From positions 1 through 64,000 of the forward strand of contig NZ_ABIC01000002.1 in NCBI RefSeq assembly GCF_000172075.1: a DNA stretch of 64,000 bases, in the 5' to 3' direction. Shown here piece after piece: positions 1-8,557 of the stretch. The notes beneath the pieces were generated by a model, which was given only the letters and a program-made list of their open reading frames with translations, searched no databases and was not told where the DNA came from. A program made the position numbers and the translations under genes. Each line of letters opens with the position of its first letter. Position 1 is the first letter of the stretch. Origin of the DNA: Shewanella benthica KT99 (GTDB taxonomy: Bacteria; Pseudomonadota; Gammaproteobacteria; Enterobacterales; Shewanellaceae).

Positions 1-2000
1 TTCCTGTGCTGGTACTTGCTCAGTCCGTGGCCTTCACCCGGATAGACGATGAGTTCTACCGGCACATTCAGGTAATGCTTGAGGGCACGATAAAGACCTT
101 GTGCATGACCGGTTGGTACACGTTGATCATTTTCACCTATGTGGATCAGTGTTGGTGTTTTTATCTTGTCTGCATGGGTCAGTGAAGAGCCATGAGTGTA
201 AGCATCTGGCTTTTCCCAGGGAAGGCCCTGCATAAAGTTGACCACATGACCAGGGGTGTCTTCTAACATCCATTGTAGGCGTTGGTCGAATACACCGGCA
301 CCTGAGCTGGCCGCCTTGAAGCGGGTATTGGTGCTGATGATGGCGTTGGTAAGGTAACCACCATTACTCCAGCCCATCACGGCCATCTTATCGCCATCGA
401 CAATGCCGTCGGCAATCAGTTGGTCGACGCCTGCCATGATATCTTTGACTTCGATATCATGCTCCTTGCCAACTAAGTCGGTGAGAAACTTATCACCGTA
501 GCCAGTGGAACCGCGGTAGTTTGGCGACAGTAGCGCCCAGCCTTTTGCAGTAAATGTCGAACGACCATAAGATCTGTGTTGCAGTGCATAAGGTGTGGCA
601 GATGTGGGTCCACCATGGATCTGTACGATTAACGGCAGGGGACCGTCTTCTTTCTTGTATCCGGCGGGTAGATCTAATATTCCCTCGACACTCGTACCAT
701 CCGGTGCTTGCCACTTAACTATCTGGATCTGTGGCAATATCCAGCTATCGACCTGAGGGTTGATATTGGTTATGCGTTTATATTTAGCGCGCCTGCTATT
801 GGCGTCGGCGAGAAACAGATCATAGAAATGATCCAGTCCATTGTGACTGAAGACGAGCTTCTTGCCATTATGGCTGAAACTGTAGCTGCCAATGACCAGA
901 TCTCCCTTGATCACGGTACGGGTATCGCCCTGTTCATCGTCGTCTACCTGGGTACAGAACAGCTTTACGCGTGCATGATCGGCGCCGAGATAACAGATCT
1001 CATCACTATTGGGACGCCAATGGATATTGGCTGCGCTTAAGGTCACATCATCTGGGCGAGTGATCTCGAGTAATGAGCCTTTCGTGGTATTGCTGACGAA
1101 GAGTTTGCCCGGATGTCCATCGAAGTCGATTCTAAAGGCGAGTTGTTGATTGTCACTGTGCCAGTCTAAGCCGAGTAGCCAGCCGTAGGGTGATGGTGCT
1201 TGCTCACGCCATGCCGTGTCTGCTAACACCTTGCTGGTCTTAGTCTTGGTGTCATAGATCTCTATATCAGACCAACCTTCCAGATTAACTAGCTCATTAT
1301 CTGCTGTGGTAATACGGGCTATCTTACTGCCATCGTTATTGACGCTGAATTGCCATACCACCTTGTCATCGTCTAGTACGAGCTGCTGTTTGAAGTGCTG
1401 CAGATCGAGTTTATAAAGCGGGTTGGTCTTACGTTCACCATGGGCATATTCAGGTTTATCATGGCTGGCGCGCATGCCAGCCCATAGATCTTCATCTTTA
1501 ACGGTTTTACTGGTGAGGAAGTAGAGGCTATTACCATCACTGCTCACCGAGAAGGCGCTGACTCCTTCGACCTCCTTGGTCATAGGTACCGCTTCACCGC
1601 CATTGTGACTTATTCTGAAAACTTGCTTTTTGCCGTTGAAGGGAGCTTGCTTATCCTCATGGGTGATCTTACTCAAGTAATAGATGTAAGTGCCATCCGG
1701 ACTCCACTGGGGGCTAGACTCGCTCTCATTAGTAAAGGTGAGTCGTGTTGTCTGGCGGGTTTTAGTAGTGACTGTCCATAGGTCTTGTTGCGATTTATCT
1801 AATTCTTTGTCCCAACGCGACTCGAGCCAGAGTGCCCGTTTACCGTCAGGGCTCAGCTGCACACTGCTCATGCCGCCGATATCGAAGAAATCATCTGTGG
1901 TTATCTGATGGCTTAGATCCGATGCCATTGAATATGATGTGGTAAACAGAAGACCCGCAGTGATCACCGCAAGCTTATAAATTGGATATGCCTTTCCCAT
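1..2000 (-). CDS. S9 family prolyl oligopeptidase-type peptidase, 3' end cut by window edge
   Basis: The frame is open from an ATG at 2000 to the left edge, about 666 codons. It starts with a signal peptide (KLAVITAGLLFTTSYSMA), so the enzyme is probably exported. A beta-propeller-like N-terminal region with repeated SPDGK/SSDGN/NDGSK strands precedes an alpha/beta hydrolase domain. All three triad residues are visible: Ser in GWSNGG (codon 366-368), Asp in GENDQRVP (codon 126-128) and His in GHG (codon 27-29). The catalytic domain is therefore nearly complete, and only the last stretch after the His is missing. The family cleaves short peptides, often after proline. No broken codon was seen. 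A second, only distantly similar S9 enzyme lies at 38035-40101. Confidence 0.93.
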   Translation of the reverse strand, partial: MGKAYPIYKLAVITAGLLFTTSYSMASDLSHQITTDDFFDIGGMSSVQLSPDGKRALWLESRWDKELDKSQQDLWTVTTKTRQTTRLTFTNESESSPQWSPDGTYIYYLSKITHEDKQAPFNGKKQVFRISHNGGEAVPMTKEVEGVSAFSVSSDGNSLYFLTSKTVKDEDLWAGMRASHDKPEYAHGERKTNPLYKLDLQHFKQQLVLDDDKVVWQFSVNNDGSKIARITTADNELVNLEGWSDIEIYDTKTKTSKVLADTAWREQAPSPYGWLLGLDWHSDNQQLAFRIDFDGHPGKLFVSNTTKGSLLEITRPDDVTLSAANIHWRPNSDEICYLGADHARVKLFCTQVDDDEQGDTRTVIKGDLVIGSYSFSHNGKKLVFSHNGLDHFYDLFLADANSRRAKYKRITNINPQVDSWILPQIQIVKWQAPDGTSVEGILDLPAGYKKEDGPLPLIVQIHGGPTSATPYALQHRSYGRSTFTAKGWALLSPNYRGSTGYGDKFLTDLVGKEHDIEVKDIMAGVDQLIADGIVDGDKMAVMGWSNGGYLTNAIISTNTRFKAASSGAGVFDQRLQWMLEDTPGHVVNFMQGLPWEKPDAYTHGSSLTHADKIKTPTLIHIGENDQRVPTGHAQGLYRALKHYLNVPVELIVYPGEGHGLSKYQHR

Positions 2001-2111
2001 CTTGATCCCTTATATGGCTGGTTTTAATTGTTTTTTATCGCAGTCACCATAGCGTAAAACACCTTGGGCTTAAATGAAGAGAGTTAAAAAGTGTTAATAT
2101 TTTTATTCAAC

Positions 2112-3026
2112 TTAGCTGGTTTGATTACTGTCTTTATCTATTTTAGATTCTTCCTTTAACAAGTGTTGTAGGTAGTTGAGCTCCTCAGAGTTGAGTAGCT
2201 GAATGCTGGCCTTATTTTTCGAAGTGCCTGAGTTGGTCGTGATGGTGAGACAACCTCTAAGATAGGCCGCTCTGGTGATCTGTTGGAGCCCATAGATAGC
2301 CAGCACATATATCGTCAGTAACAGAGCTAAACGAGTAAAAGCTTGGGTTAACTCTGAGATCTGGTCGCCCAGATAGAAGGGCAATATAACCAAGACAGTA
2401 CGTATTAGCCAATTTGCCATCATGGCGAACGTGAGCACCAGTAACCAGCTAAATTTGATGTCCCGTAAACTCTCTTGATGTGCTTTATGCGTTCTGCCAG
2501 GGTACTTTTTGAGCATGCGGATGATCAGAATGAAATAGATGCAGGTCTGTATGCTGAGTAAGCCAGGTAATAATGCGCCTAACTTGCTTATTTGGCTCAT
2601 GTTGGACTCATTGCTTAGCTCGATGATGCTGATATCCGGAGCGAAATTTTTGCTCAGTAACGAGGTTATGATGACCACTATGGCAACCATAAGTGCAAGG
2701 TAAAAATGTCTGGAGAAGCGAATAAAACGTCGAATATTATGCAGGCTTCTATAACAGTAGAGATACAGAAGTGGCATCAGCAGAAAGTAGACCGGGATGA
2801 TGAGAGTAAACAGCAGATGGATTGGTGCCGGTGAGTTATCTCGATTGAGCATCCCGGTGAAGAAATACAGTGCCATTAAGCTGAATATGCTGCCTAAAAG
2901 CTTGTGGTTACCATTGCCCTCTCGATAGATATAGCGAATATAAAGGCCTAGGGCGATACAATGAAGACCGCCCAGAAGTGATAACCACCAATAACTCTGT
3001 GAGAAAAAGCTGCTAAATTCATTCAT
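2112..3026 (-). CDS. Multi-pass membrane protein resembling the sensor half of membrane AraC regulators, no HTH
   Basis: 304 residues with about seven hydrophobic segments and a polar C-terminal tail of about 60 residues. The pattern of seven helices followed by a segment of the type LNSEELNYLQHLL recalls the region just before the AraC-type HTH in membrane-anchored AraC-family regulators. Here the protein stops (KIDKDSNQTS) where the HTH would begin. The start ATG at 3026 is followed directly by MNEFSSFF. It lies 111 bp downstream of the S9 peptidase start on the same strand, so it is transcribed before that gene. Function unknown; a stand-alone membrane sensor or a truncated regulator are both possible. 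Confidence 0.7.
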   Translation of the reverse strand: MNEFSSFFSQSYWWLSLLGGLHCIALGLYIRYIYREGNGNHKLLGSIFSLMALYFFTGMLNRDNSPAPIHLLFTLIIPVYFLLMPLLYLYCYRSLHNIRRFIRFSRHFYLALMVAIVVIITSLLSKNFAPDISIIELSNESNMSQISKLGALLPGLLSIQTCIYFILIIRMLKKYPGRTHKAHQESLRDIKFSWLLVLTFAMMANWLIRTVLVILPFYLGDQISELTQAFTRLALLLTIYVLAIYGLQQITRAAYLRGCLTITTNSGTSKNKASIQLLNSEELNYLQHLLKEESKIDKDSNQTS

Positions 3027-3293
3027 ACCAATTCATTGTCATCTCTACATGAGGCTAGAGCAAGATAATCAGAGTAAATAATCATCAACCTATAGAGTTT
3101 GAAACATATGCGCCACAAGATAATCAGTATATCCAAGGTTTGGTAAATGATGCATAACATTAGCTAGTAATAACCATCAATAAATCTTATCTTTCGTGGC
3201 TTATTGTTAACTATTGGCAGATGATTCAAAGACGACATAATCAATCTCAGAATTGAATCTTAATGCTATTGTTCTGCTTGTTTAGCCTAGTTA

Positions 3294-3816
3294 TACCATT
3301 CCATATAAGTATCTGGTCAGTTCAGAGACTCTCAGCTTTTTCAATTCAAGGCGCATTGATGAGGAAATGGTTATTCCCTTTTAAGTCAATGTAACGCAGA
3401 AGTGGAAACACTGAGAGCCTCACGCAGTGCGGCTGATGTTTAAAGAAAAGGGTAAAGCCCTTTATGCTACGTTGAATGTTCTCGATATACGACTGCATGG
3501 TCTATTTTGTTCCATACAAAATAAGACATTTCCCTGACCCATAGGGATATGGGAAATGTCTTGAAAGCGTATGGAACGCTTAAGACCATGGAGGTCAGAT
3601 GCAGGAGGTACGAGCCCATGGACGGGTGAAGGTAGAATAATGCAGGAGCAATTATCGAGAGCAACGCAGGAGCTTGTTGCCGAGAATAACTATTAGCTTC
3701 AAAGATTCGCAAGCCACATGGATGTGGTGAATGTCTATATTGCAGGAGCAAATATAGACCTTGCCTACAGTGCTTTGAACTCCCGCTGAATGATCAGATA
3801 CTTACTCGGAATGGTA
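3294..3816. mobile_element. 523-bp MITE-like element with ~33-bp terminal inverted repeats and a hairpin-array interior
   Basis: The left end (TACCATTCC at 3294-3302, then TAAGTATCTG and TTCAG) matches the right end in inverse orientation (CTGAA, CAGATACTTA, GGAATGGTA ending 3816) over about 33 bases with few mismatches. TTA flanks both sides (3291-3293 and 3817-3819) and could be a short target duplication. There is no credible protein-coding gene inside. The left part carries further inverted pairs (GAGACTCTCAG near 3324 against CTGAGAGCCTC near 3411). The right part is a string of short hairpins, annotated separately. A diverged copy of the left end sits at 17757-17843, which supports a repeat family. 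Confidence 0.75.
3523..3762 (+). ncRNA. Candidate structured RNA: array of hairpins with GGA in the loops (CsrB/RsmZ-like)
   Basis: Read on the + strand, hairpins follow one another: CCCATA/TATGGG with loop GGGA (3538-3553, inside an alternative 12-bp stem 3523-3534/3551-3562); AAGCGT/ACGCTT, loop ATGGA (3565-3581); GACC/GGTC, loop ATGGA (3584-3596); CCC/GGG around ATGGAC (3615-3626); TAATGC/GC-A-ATTA, loop AGGA (3638-3654); a stem opening GCAAC and closing GTTGC, loop AGGA (3661-3680); CCACA/TGTGG, loop TGGA (3714-3727); and an 11-bp stem with loop AGGA (3733-3759). GGA displayed in hairpin loops is the recognition feature of CsrA/RsmA, and decoy RNAs such as CsrB carry many. No clear promoter or poly-U terminator was found, so transcription is unproven. 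Confidence 0.5.
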
Positions 3817-3863
3817 TTAGAGTTTTTTGGAGGGGCTTGCTTAAGGGAGAGGCATCAATATTT

Positions 3864-3884
3864 CTCGAGTTCAGTGAACTCGAG
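3864..3884. repeat. 21-bp near-perfect palindrome
   Basis: CTCGAGTTCA and TGAACTCGAG flank a single central G. The palindrome lies just downstream of the ygbA stop codon. It has no T-run on either side, so it is not a standard intrinsic terminator. It may be a protein-binding site or an RNA 3'-end hairpin. Confidence 0.5.
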
Positions 3885-3915
3885 TCCTGGGAAGAAGGTA
3901 AACAGTTTCTGTCTG

Positions 3916-4302
3916 CTATTGAGCTTCAGCATTCTTTCTAAGATGACGGTTTGATTGGTTAGCCGGAGGCTTGCCCGGAAACGGACCTCTACCCGATAGT
4001 AAGTGGCGTATCGCCATAATTGGATGAGGGAGTAGCATCTTTGGACCCGCAAACATCATTATATCTCTCGCTTTTTCCTTCATATGGGGCTTGTAGCAAT
4101 GAACCGGACACTTATTACAGGTTGGTTTATCTTGGCCGTATGGACAACGGTCCAGCTTGGTGTGGGCATAGACGAGAAAGTCTTGGCAGTCCGAAACTGG
4201 CTTGGCGTTATGTTTATGGGCTTTACAATATATTTCGACCATGGCTGCGATGGTCTGATATTCGCGAAGTAATTTGCCGCTCAGCAGCTCTGAATTTGCC
4301 AT
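3916..4302 (-). CDS. ygbA: YgbA-family protein (nitrous oxide-stimulated promoter family)
   Basis: 128 residues from the ATG at 4302, chosen because AGAGGA lies 7 bases upstream; an in-frame TTG at 4308 is less likely. The protein has the family's cysteine-rich core, CPYGQDKPTCNKCPVHCY (residues ~53-70), followed by a KARDIMMFAGPKMLL segment. YgbA proteins are small cytoplasmic proteins expressed under nitric oxide stress in enterobacteria, where they support growth recovery from nitrosative stress; the conserved cysteines suggest metal or Fe-S binding. The basic C-terminal tail (GKPPANQSNRHLRKNAEAQ) is typical. It stands alone. No NsrR-type operator was convincingly recognised upstream. Confidence 0.88.
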   Translation of the reverse strand: MANSELLSGKLLREYQTIAAMVEIYCKAHKHNAKPVSDCQDFLVYAHTKLDRCPYGQDKPTCNKCPVHCYKPHMKEKARDIMMFAGPKMLLPHPIMAIRHLLSGRGPFPGKPPANQSNRHLRKNAEAQ

Positions 4303-4308
4303 ATTCAA

Positions 4309-4682
4309 TCCTCTAACACTATCGAGTTAACAGCACTTGTCGAGTCAATACTAGATAACAGTACCTTAGTAATTTGCTTAGTTATTATATCGCTTCATTC
4401 GCGTGAGTCTCAAAGTGGGTCGTCTAAACTATGAAGGGGCGCACAAATCGAGTGCTATTGCCTTGTCACTTTAATTATTTTTCATCTGAGTAGGGTGTAA
4501 ATAAAGATAAATTACTGCCAGAATAGTGACTAGGGACTGTAAATTAAGAAAAATATCTAAAAAGAGATATAAACACTTGATTTATAGCAAGAGAATGAAT
4601 TAATAATAGCGATTGCTATCTGTACATGGGTAGGGAATATGCGGCCTGATACTAGGTTGAGGTCAATCACTGGTGGACGACA
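4309..4682. other. Intergenic region between divergent ygbA and the 267-aa gene
   Basis: 374 bases, AT-rich, holding the divergent promoters of ygbA (-) and the gene at 4683 (+). No repeat, RNA gene or clear operator was recognised. Confidence 0.5.
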
Positions 4683-5486
4683 ATGAAATATATAGCGATT
4701 ATTTTGCTAGTTGCTTTAGGTATTTATCTATACAAACGCGCTAAGAGACTGGCGGAAGATGAACAAGAGCAAAGCAGCATGCCTGCTGAAAAAGAGATCT
4801 TCGACGAACCTAAGGCAGATGATACTCAGGAAACTGATGCTAACTCGGCTCAAGAAGCGCGTATTTCAGATGCCGCAACAGCTGAAATACGTGTTGACTC
4901 TAAGGCTGAAGAGCGAGTGACAGAAGAAAAAACGGCTGAGCCAACTGTTGAAAAAACTGAGTCTCAAGACGTTGAAATAGCAAAGCCAGTAGATGAAGGG
5001 CTAACTTTCGAGACTAAAGACTCCCTCGAGGTTAAAGAAGATCTTGCCCCTTCTGAGCCTGAGCCAGCAGAAGAGGAATCTAAAGTAGCAAGGGTTGCGG
5101 TCACAGATGAGTCTTGGGCAAACGAAAAGTTGACTCTGGCGTTATCTGAATATCGCGGCACATCGGATAATACGCTAAAGCATGTCGGCTTACTCGGGGC
5201 TATTGCCGAGTGTTATAAGCAGCGTAAGCAAACTCAATATAAAGAATATGGTGCGGCATTATCGCCATATTACTTGTCATTATTTGCCGTGCTTGAGTCT
5301 CCATTATCACATAAGGGCATAGGTTTCATGCACCTATCTACTCTACTCAATGATTGTGGTGAGTTTGCTAGTGCCATAGATGTTTGCCGTAAAGCCATAG
5401 AGTATGATTTGAGTGATGGCACAGTAACGGGTTTCGAAGGGCGTATCATACGCATCGAGAAAGCGAAGGCGAAATCATTGAAGTAA
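4683..5486 (+). CDS. Conserved hypothetical single-pass membrane protein with acidic linker
   Basis: 267 residues. Residues 1-17 are one hydrophobic segment followed by positive charges (YKRAKRL), so the N-terminus is a membrane anchor with the rest in the cytoplasm. Residues ~25-140 are a low-complexity linker rich in Glu, Ala, Asp and Lys. Residues ~145-267 look alpha-helical and TPR-like (LALSEYRG..., GFMHLSTLLNDCGEFASAIDVCRKAIEYDL). TPR-like folds usually mediate protein contacts; the partner is unknown. An intrinsic terminator follows at 5523. I do not recognise a named family. Confidence 0.8.
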   Translation: MKYIAIILLVALGIYLYKRAKRLAEDEQEQSSMPAEKEIFDEPKADDTQETDANSAQEARISDAATAEIRVDSKAEERVTEEKTAEPTVEKTESQDVEIAKPVDEGLTFETKDSLEVKEDLAPSEPEPAEEESKVARVAVTDESWANEKLTLALSEYRGTSDNTLKHVGLLGAIAECYKQRKQTQYKEYGAALSPYYLSLFAVLESPLSHKGIGFMHLSTLLNDCGEFASAIDVCRKAIEYDLSDGTVTGFEGRIIRIEKAKAKSLK

Positions 5487-5522
5487 CTCTTTTACTTAAA
5501 GGGTGATAACAAGTGTAAAATA

Positions 5523-5546
5523 GGCGAACTGAGTTTCGCCTTTTTT
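5523..5546 (+). terminator. Rho-independent terminator
   Basis: GGCGAA and TTCGCC form a stem (5523-5540) followed by TTTTTT (5541-5546). It ends the transcript of the 267-aa membrane protein gene. Confidence 0.85.
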
Positions 5547-5587
5547 ATTGGCTCTGGTTAAATTTCAAGAGCATTTATGGAGTTATT

Positions 5588-5887
5588 ATGGGATTTCGTA
5601 AGTTAGTTTTATTTGGGCTGTTGTTTTCATCTTTGACCGCTTGCACACAAAGCCCTGAGTGGACCTTATTCTATTATGCCGACGCTACAGAGATCCCTCA
5701 GGGAGCCGTGCAGAGTAAATACATCTCAGGTTATTACGCCGAAGTCGATCAGTGTCTGAAGAAGGGGGCTGGCATGGTAAAGGTCAGTGATTCAGGACAA
5801 GGTCGCTATCAATGCGGTCTGCAGTGTGTCGCAACCCAAGATAAGGCGTTAAGTTGCAAGAAATTTGTTGATAAACCGGCATTCTAA
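5588..5887 (+). CDS. Small predicted lipoprotein
   Basis: 99 residues. The N-terminus is a lipoprotein signal peptide (KLVLFGLLFSSLTAC) with lipobox LTAC and Cys at residue 19. The mature part is about 80 residues and has four further cysteines (QCLKKG, QCGLQC, LSCKKF), which could form two disulfides in the periplasm. A GGAG-type ribosome site precedes the ATG. It lies just upstream of the DUF3630 gene on the same strand and may be co-transcribed with the srkA unit. Function unknown. Confidence 0.78.
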   Translation: MGFRKLVLFGLLFSSLTACTQSPEWTLFYYADATEIPQGAVQSKYISGYYAEVDQCLKKGAGMVKVSDSGQGRYQCGLQCVATQDKALSCKKFVDKPAF

Positions 5888-5922
5888 TCAAGTTAACGTA
5901 TGACAGTGCAGAGACAATATTA

Positions 5923-6216
5923 ATGAAGTTAGCATCGTTACAACTAGATCCCGTTGCGAAAAGCTTGTCGATACAAGCCAAAATCGACTTTGAGCAGTTT
6001 CATCTTTTTGCTGAGCCGCTAGCGGCTGCCATGGATGCCAGAGTCATAGAGCGCCATGATGGCGCCGATAGGCATCAATGGTTACTTATATTTGAAGGAA
6101 CCCATATACAAGTCAATTATGAGTTTTATGCTGATATCTGCTGGCTCAGTGTTGAGAGTGAAGCTGAGTTTGAGGTGCTAGAGTATTTAGCAAGCTTGTT
6201 GAGGAGGTTATTATGA
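5923..6216 (+). CDS. DUF3630-like protein
   Basis: 97 residues, no signal or membrane segment. The sequence (PVAKSLSIQAKIDFEQF..., RHQWLLIFEGTHIQVNYEFYADICWLSVESEAEFEVLEYLASLL) matches what I recall of the DUF3630 family found beside srkA in Shewanella. Its last bases overlap the srkA start (ATGA at 6213-6216), which implies translational coupling. No function is known. The family assignment is from memory. Confidence 0.7.
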   Translation: MKLASLQLDPVAKSLSIQAKIDFEQFHLFAEPLAAAMDARVIERHDGADRHQWLLIFEGTHIQVNYEFYADICWLSVESEAEFEVLEYLASLLRRLL

Positions 6217-7223
6217 GTCTAGTTCAAACAGGATCTGGGTTTCATTATCAGGCGTTAACCCCAGATCTTATCTTAGATGCGATCGAAAGCTTAGATATAT
6301 TTCCAGAGACAGGATTATTAGCACTCAATAGTTATGAGAATCGCGTTTATCAGTTTCGTTGCGATCACGGTGTGCGTTATGTGGTGAAGTTTTATCGCCC
6401 GGAGCGTTGGAGTAATGCTCAGATCCAGGAAGAGCATGACTTTTCCCAGGCATTATTCGATGAAGAGATACCGATTGCGACGCCGCTGATTATTAATAAC
6501 CGCTCATTGCATGAGTATAAAGGTTTCAGGTTCGCCCTGTTTCCCTCCATAGGCGGTCGTGCGTTTGAGGTGGATAACTTAGAGCAGTTAGAGGAAACTG
6601 GGCGCTTCATTGGTCGTATCCATCAATATTCGAAGCAGGGGCAGTTTGCCCATAGGGAGCTCGTGAACCCGCAAGTTTTAGGGGATGAGTCTCTGCTTTG
6701 GTTGAAGGAATCGGGACATGTACCATCATCCTTGGTGTTACCCTATTTTACTATTGTCGAACAGGTATTGGATAAATCGAAGGAGATCTGGAGTCAGCAG
6801 AATCCCAAGCATATACGTTTGCATGGGGATCTTCATCCGGGTAATATCTTGTGGACTCCCGATGGCCCAGGATTCGTTGATCTGGATGATGCGCGCACGG
6901 GGCCGGCAATTCAAGATCTGTGGATGATGATCACTGGTGATGGCTCAGAGAGGCAACTTCAGTTAGAGACCTTGCTGGAAGCTTACCAAGAGTTTTGTGA
7001 ATTTGATGCTCAAGAGCTAAAGCTGATTGAGCCATTAAGAGCTATGCGCATGTTGCATTACAATGCTTGGCTCGGTCGTCGTTGGGAAGATCCGGCATTC
7101 CCGATGAATTTTCCCTGGTATGCAGAGGAGAAGTATTGGGAGCAGCAGATCCTCTCGTTTAAGGAGCAATTGGCAATTCTGAATGAGCCTGCACTGAGTT
7201 TGATTCTGGGCTATGGAGGCTAG
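6213..7223 (+). CDS. srkA: Stress response kinase A
   Basis: 336 residues, the normal size for SrkA (YihE), a Ser/Thr protein kinase of the aminoglycoside phosphotransferase fold. The catalytic loop HGDLHPGN (residues 204-211, Asp206) and metal-binding FVDLDD (221-226) are intact, and the nucleotide-binding Lys lies in YVVKFYRPERW (~59). In E. coli SrkA is part of the Cpx response and protects against stress-induced death; srkA-dsbA is a conserved pair there. Here the gene overlaps the DUF3630 gene upstream and is followed by dsbA. Confidence 0.95.
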   Translation: MSLVQTGSGFHYQALTPDLILDAIESLDIFPETGLLALNSYENRVYQFRCDHGVRYVVKFYRPERWSNAQIQEEHDFSQALFDEEIPIATPLIINNRSLHEYKGFRFALFPSIGGRAFEVDNLEQLEETGRFIGRIHQYSKQGQFAHRELVNPQVLGDESLLWLKESGHVPSSLVLPYFTIVEQVLDKSKEIWSQQNPKHIRLHGDLHPGNILWTPDGPGFVDLDDARTGPAIQDLWMMITGDGSERQLQLETLLEAYQEFCEFDAQELKLIEPLRAMRMLHYNAWLGRRWEDPAFPMNFPWYAEEKYWEQQILSFKEQLAILNEPALSLILGYGG

Positions 7224-7352
7224 TGACTTGTTTGGGCTCTCATTTTGTAACAGAAAAATGAACTAATGCTCTTGAGGTACACTCGAAAGAACATTATGTT
7301 ATTCTCCAAATTATTAAGATCACGCTGCGTAACGCGCGAAAAAGGAATCATC

Positions 7353-7964
7353 ATGAAAAAAGCATTATTGATTGCCCTGGCTCTATTAATGGCCCCTATG
7401 GCTGCGATGGCTGTAGATTATAAAGAGGGGGTTCACTACACAGTGATCAATCAGGGGCCTGCGACGGAGAAACTTGAAATTACCGAGTTTTTCTCATTCT
7501 ACTGTGGTCATTGCTACAATTTTTCTAAGACCGAAGTGCCTAAAATTAAGGCTAACCTTCCTGAAGGTGTCGTTTTTAAACAAAATCATGTGGACTTCAT
7601 CGGTAGAGAGATGGGCGTCGAGATGTCTCGAGCATTCGCCGTTGCTCATCAGTTAAAAGTCGAAGATAAGATAGAGAAGGCCATTTTCGCAGCGATTCAT
7701 GATAAGAAGCAACACTTCACTAGTCGTGATGACGTGCGTAAGCTATTTATCGCTAACGGTGTAGAAGGTAAGACTTTCGATGCTGCAGCAGACTCATTTA
7801 TGGTCAGTGCACAGATGTCACAGATGAAGCGTGCCACGACTAATGCCAAAATTTCAGGCGTACCAACGCTGGTGGTCAATGGTAAGTATCGTGTCGAGAC
7901 TGGCGCTATCGAGTCTTATGACGAACTTCTCGACATTGCCTACTACCTGACTTCGCTGAAATAA
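7353..7964 (+). CDS. dsbA: Thiol:disulfide interchange protein DsbA
   Basis: 203 residues from the ATG at 7353, chosen because a Sec signal peptide (KKALLIALALLMAPMAAMA) starts there and AAAAAGGA precedes it; an in-frame extension to 7266 has no signal character. DsbA oxidises cysteine pairs of secreted proteins in the periplasm and is reoxidised by DsbB. The thioredoxin-fold active site CGHC is at residues 51-54, with a helical insertion and the cis-proline loop GVPTLVV near the C-terminus. It follows srkA by 129 bp, as in other gammaproteobacteria, and is ended by a terminator at 7996. Confidence 0.97.
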   Translation: MKKALLIALALLMAPMAAMAVDYKEGVHYTVINQGPATEKLEITEFFSFYCGHCYNFSKTEVPKIKANLPEGVVFKQNHVDFIGREMGVEMSRAFAVAHQLKVEDKIEKAIFAAIHDKKQHFTSRDDVRKLFIANGVEGKTFDAAADSFMVSAQMSQMKRATTNAKISGVPTLVVNGKYRVETGAIESYDELLDIAYYLTSLK

Positions 7965-7995
7965 GCTTATTTCAGCAGTCATGAGTTTACCCTAA

Positions 7996-8018
7996 AGGAG
8001 CCTATCGGCTCCTTTTTT
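7996..8018 (+). terminator. Rho-independent terminator of dsbA
   Basis: AGGAGCC and GGCTCCT pair around a TATC loop (7996-8013), followed by a T-run to 8018. Confidence 0.9.
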
Positions 8019-8319
8019 GTGTCAGGCTTCTTGTCATTATGAGTTATGGTCGATTGATGCTTTGCTTGAGAACTTTCTGAGCTCTGTCCTGGGCCTTACA
8101 GCTTAAAGCTCGAAACTCTCTCAGCCTGAATGAAACATGGTTTGATGAAGAGTGTAGCTATAGGTCTGATAGACAAGAAAAGTTTTATTGTTAGATGTGC
8201 CGTTTCAATTCATTACAAAATAAACATTTATTAATGAAACTCTCATGGTAAAACATGTGTCCAACTCTAGAGTTGAATCCAAAAATAATAAAGCGTTACA
8301 GTTATAACAAGGAGGCCAT
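8019..8319. other. Intergenic region after dsbA
   Basis: About 300 bases without a gene. It must hold the promoter of the 70-residue gene at 8320. No repeat or RNA was recognised apart from the strong ribosome site at 8309-8315. Confidence 0.5.
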
Positions 8320-8532
8320 GTGAGAGTTTTTCCTGTCTATGCACCAAAGATTATCGTGAAACATGCGCGTATTTTTTTATCTGGAGTTATATGGGTAAAA
8401 GATTTAGGTCGTTTAGAGTTTGATAAAGGGAGGTTTTTATTACCAAGGAAGAGCTTACCGCAAGTAAAACAAGCCATTATAGAGCTTAATGAATTGATTG
8501 AGGCTCAAACTAGCGAAGCGAAGATGGCTTAA
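8320..8532 (+). CDS. Small conserved hypothetical protein
   Basis: 70 residues starting at GTG 8320. A perfect AAGGAGG (8309-8315) lies 4 bases upstream, close but consistent with this start. An ATG at 8318 overlaps it out of frame and meets TGA at once (ATGTGA), so it is not the start of this protein. The product is basic in the middle (VKDLGRLEFDKGRFLLPRKSL) and ends in a helical stretch (LPQVKQAIIELNELIEAQTSEAKMA). No signal peptide and no recognised domain. Confidence 0.65.
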   Translation: MRVFPVYAPKIIVKHARIFLSGVIWVKDLGRLEFDKGRFLLPRKSLPQVKQAIIELNELIEAQTSEAKMA

Positions 8533-8557
8533 GTCTTCGCTCATGCTATGAAAGGAG

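Noticed and set aside
708-1040. 110-codon + strand frame
   Set aside because: Antisense to the S9 peptidase, whose frame is open across the whole region with all catalytic residues.
3467-3751. 94-codon minus-strand reading frame through the hairpin array
   Set aside because: No ribosome site, odd composition, and fully explained by the palindromic structure, which leaves few stops on either strand.
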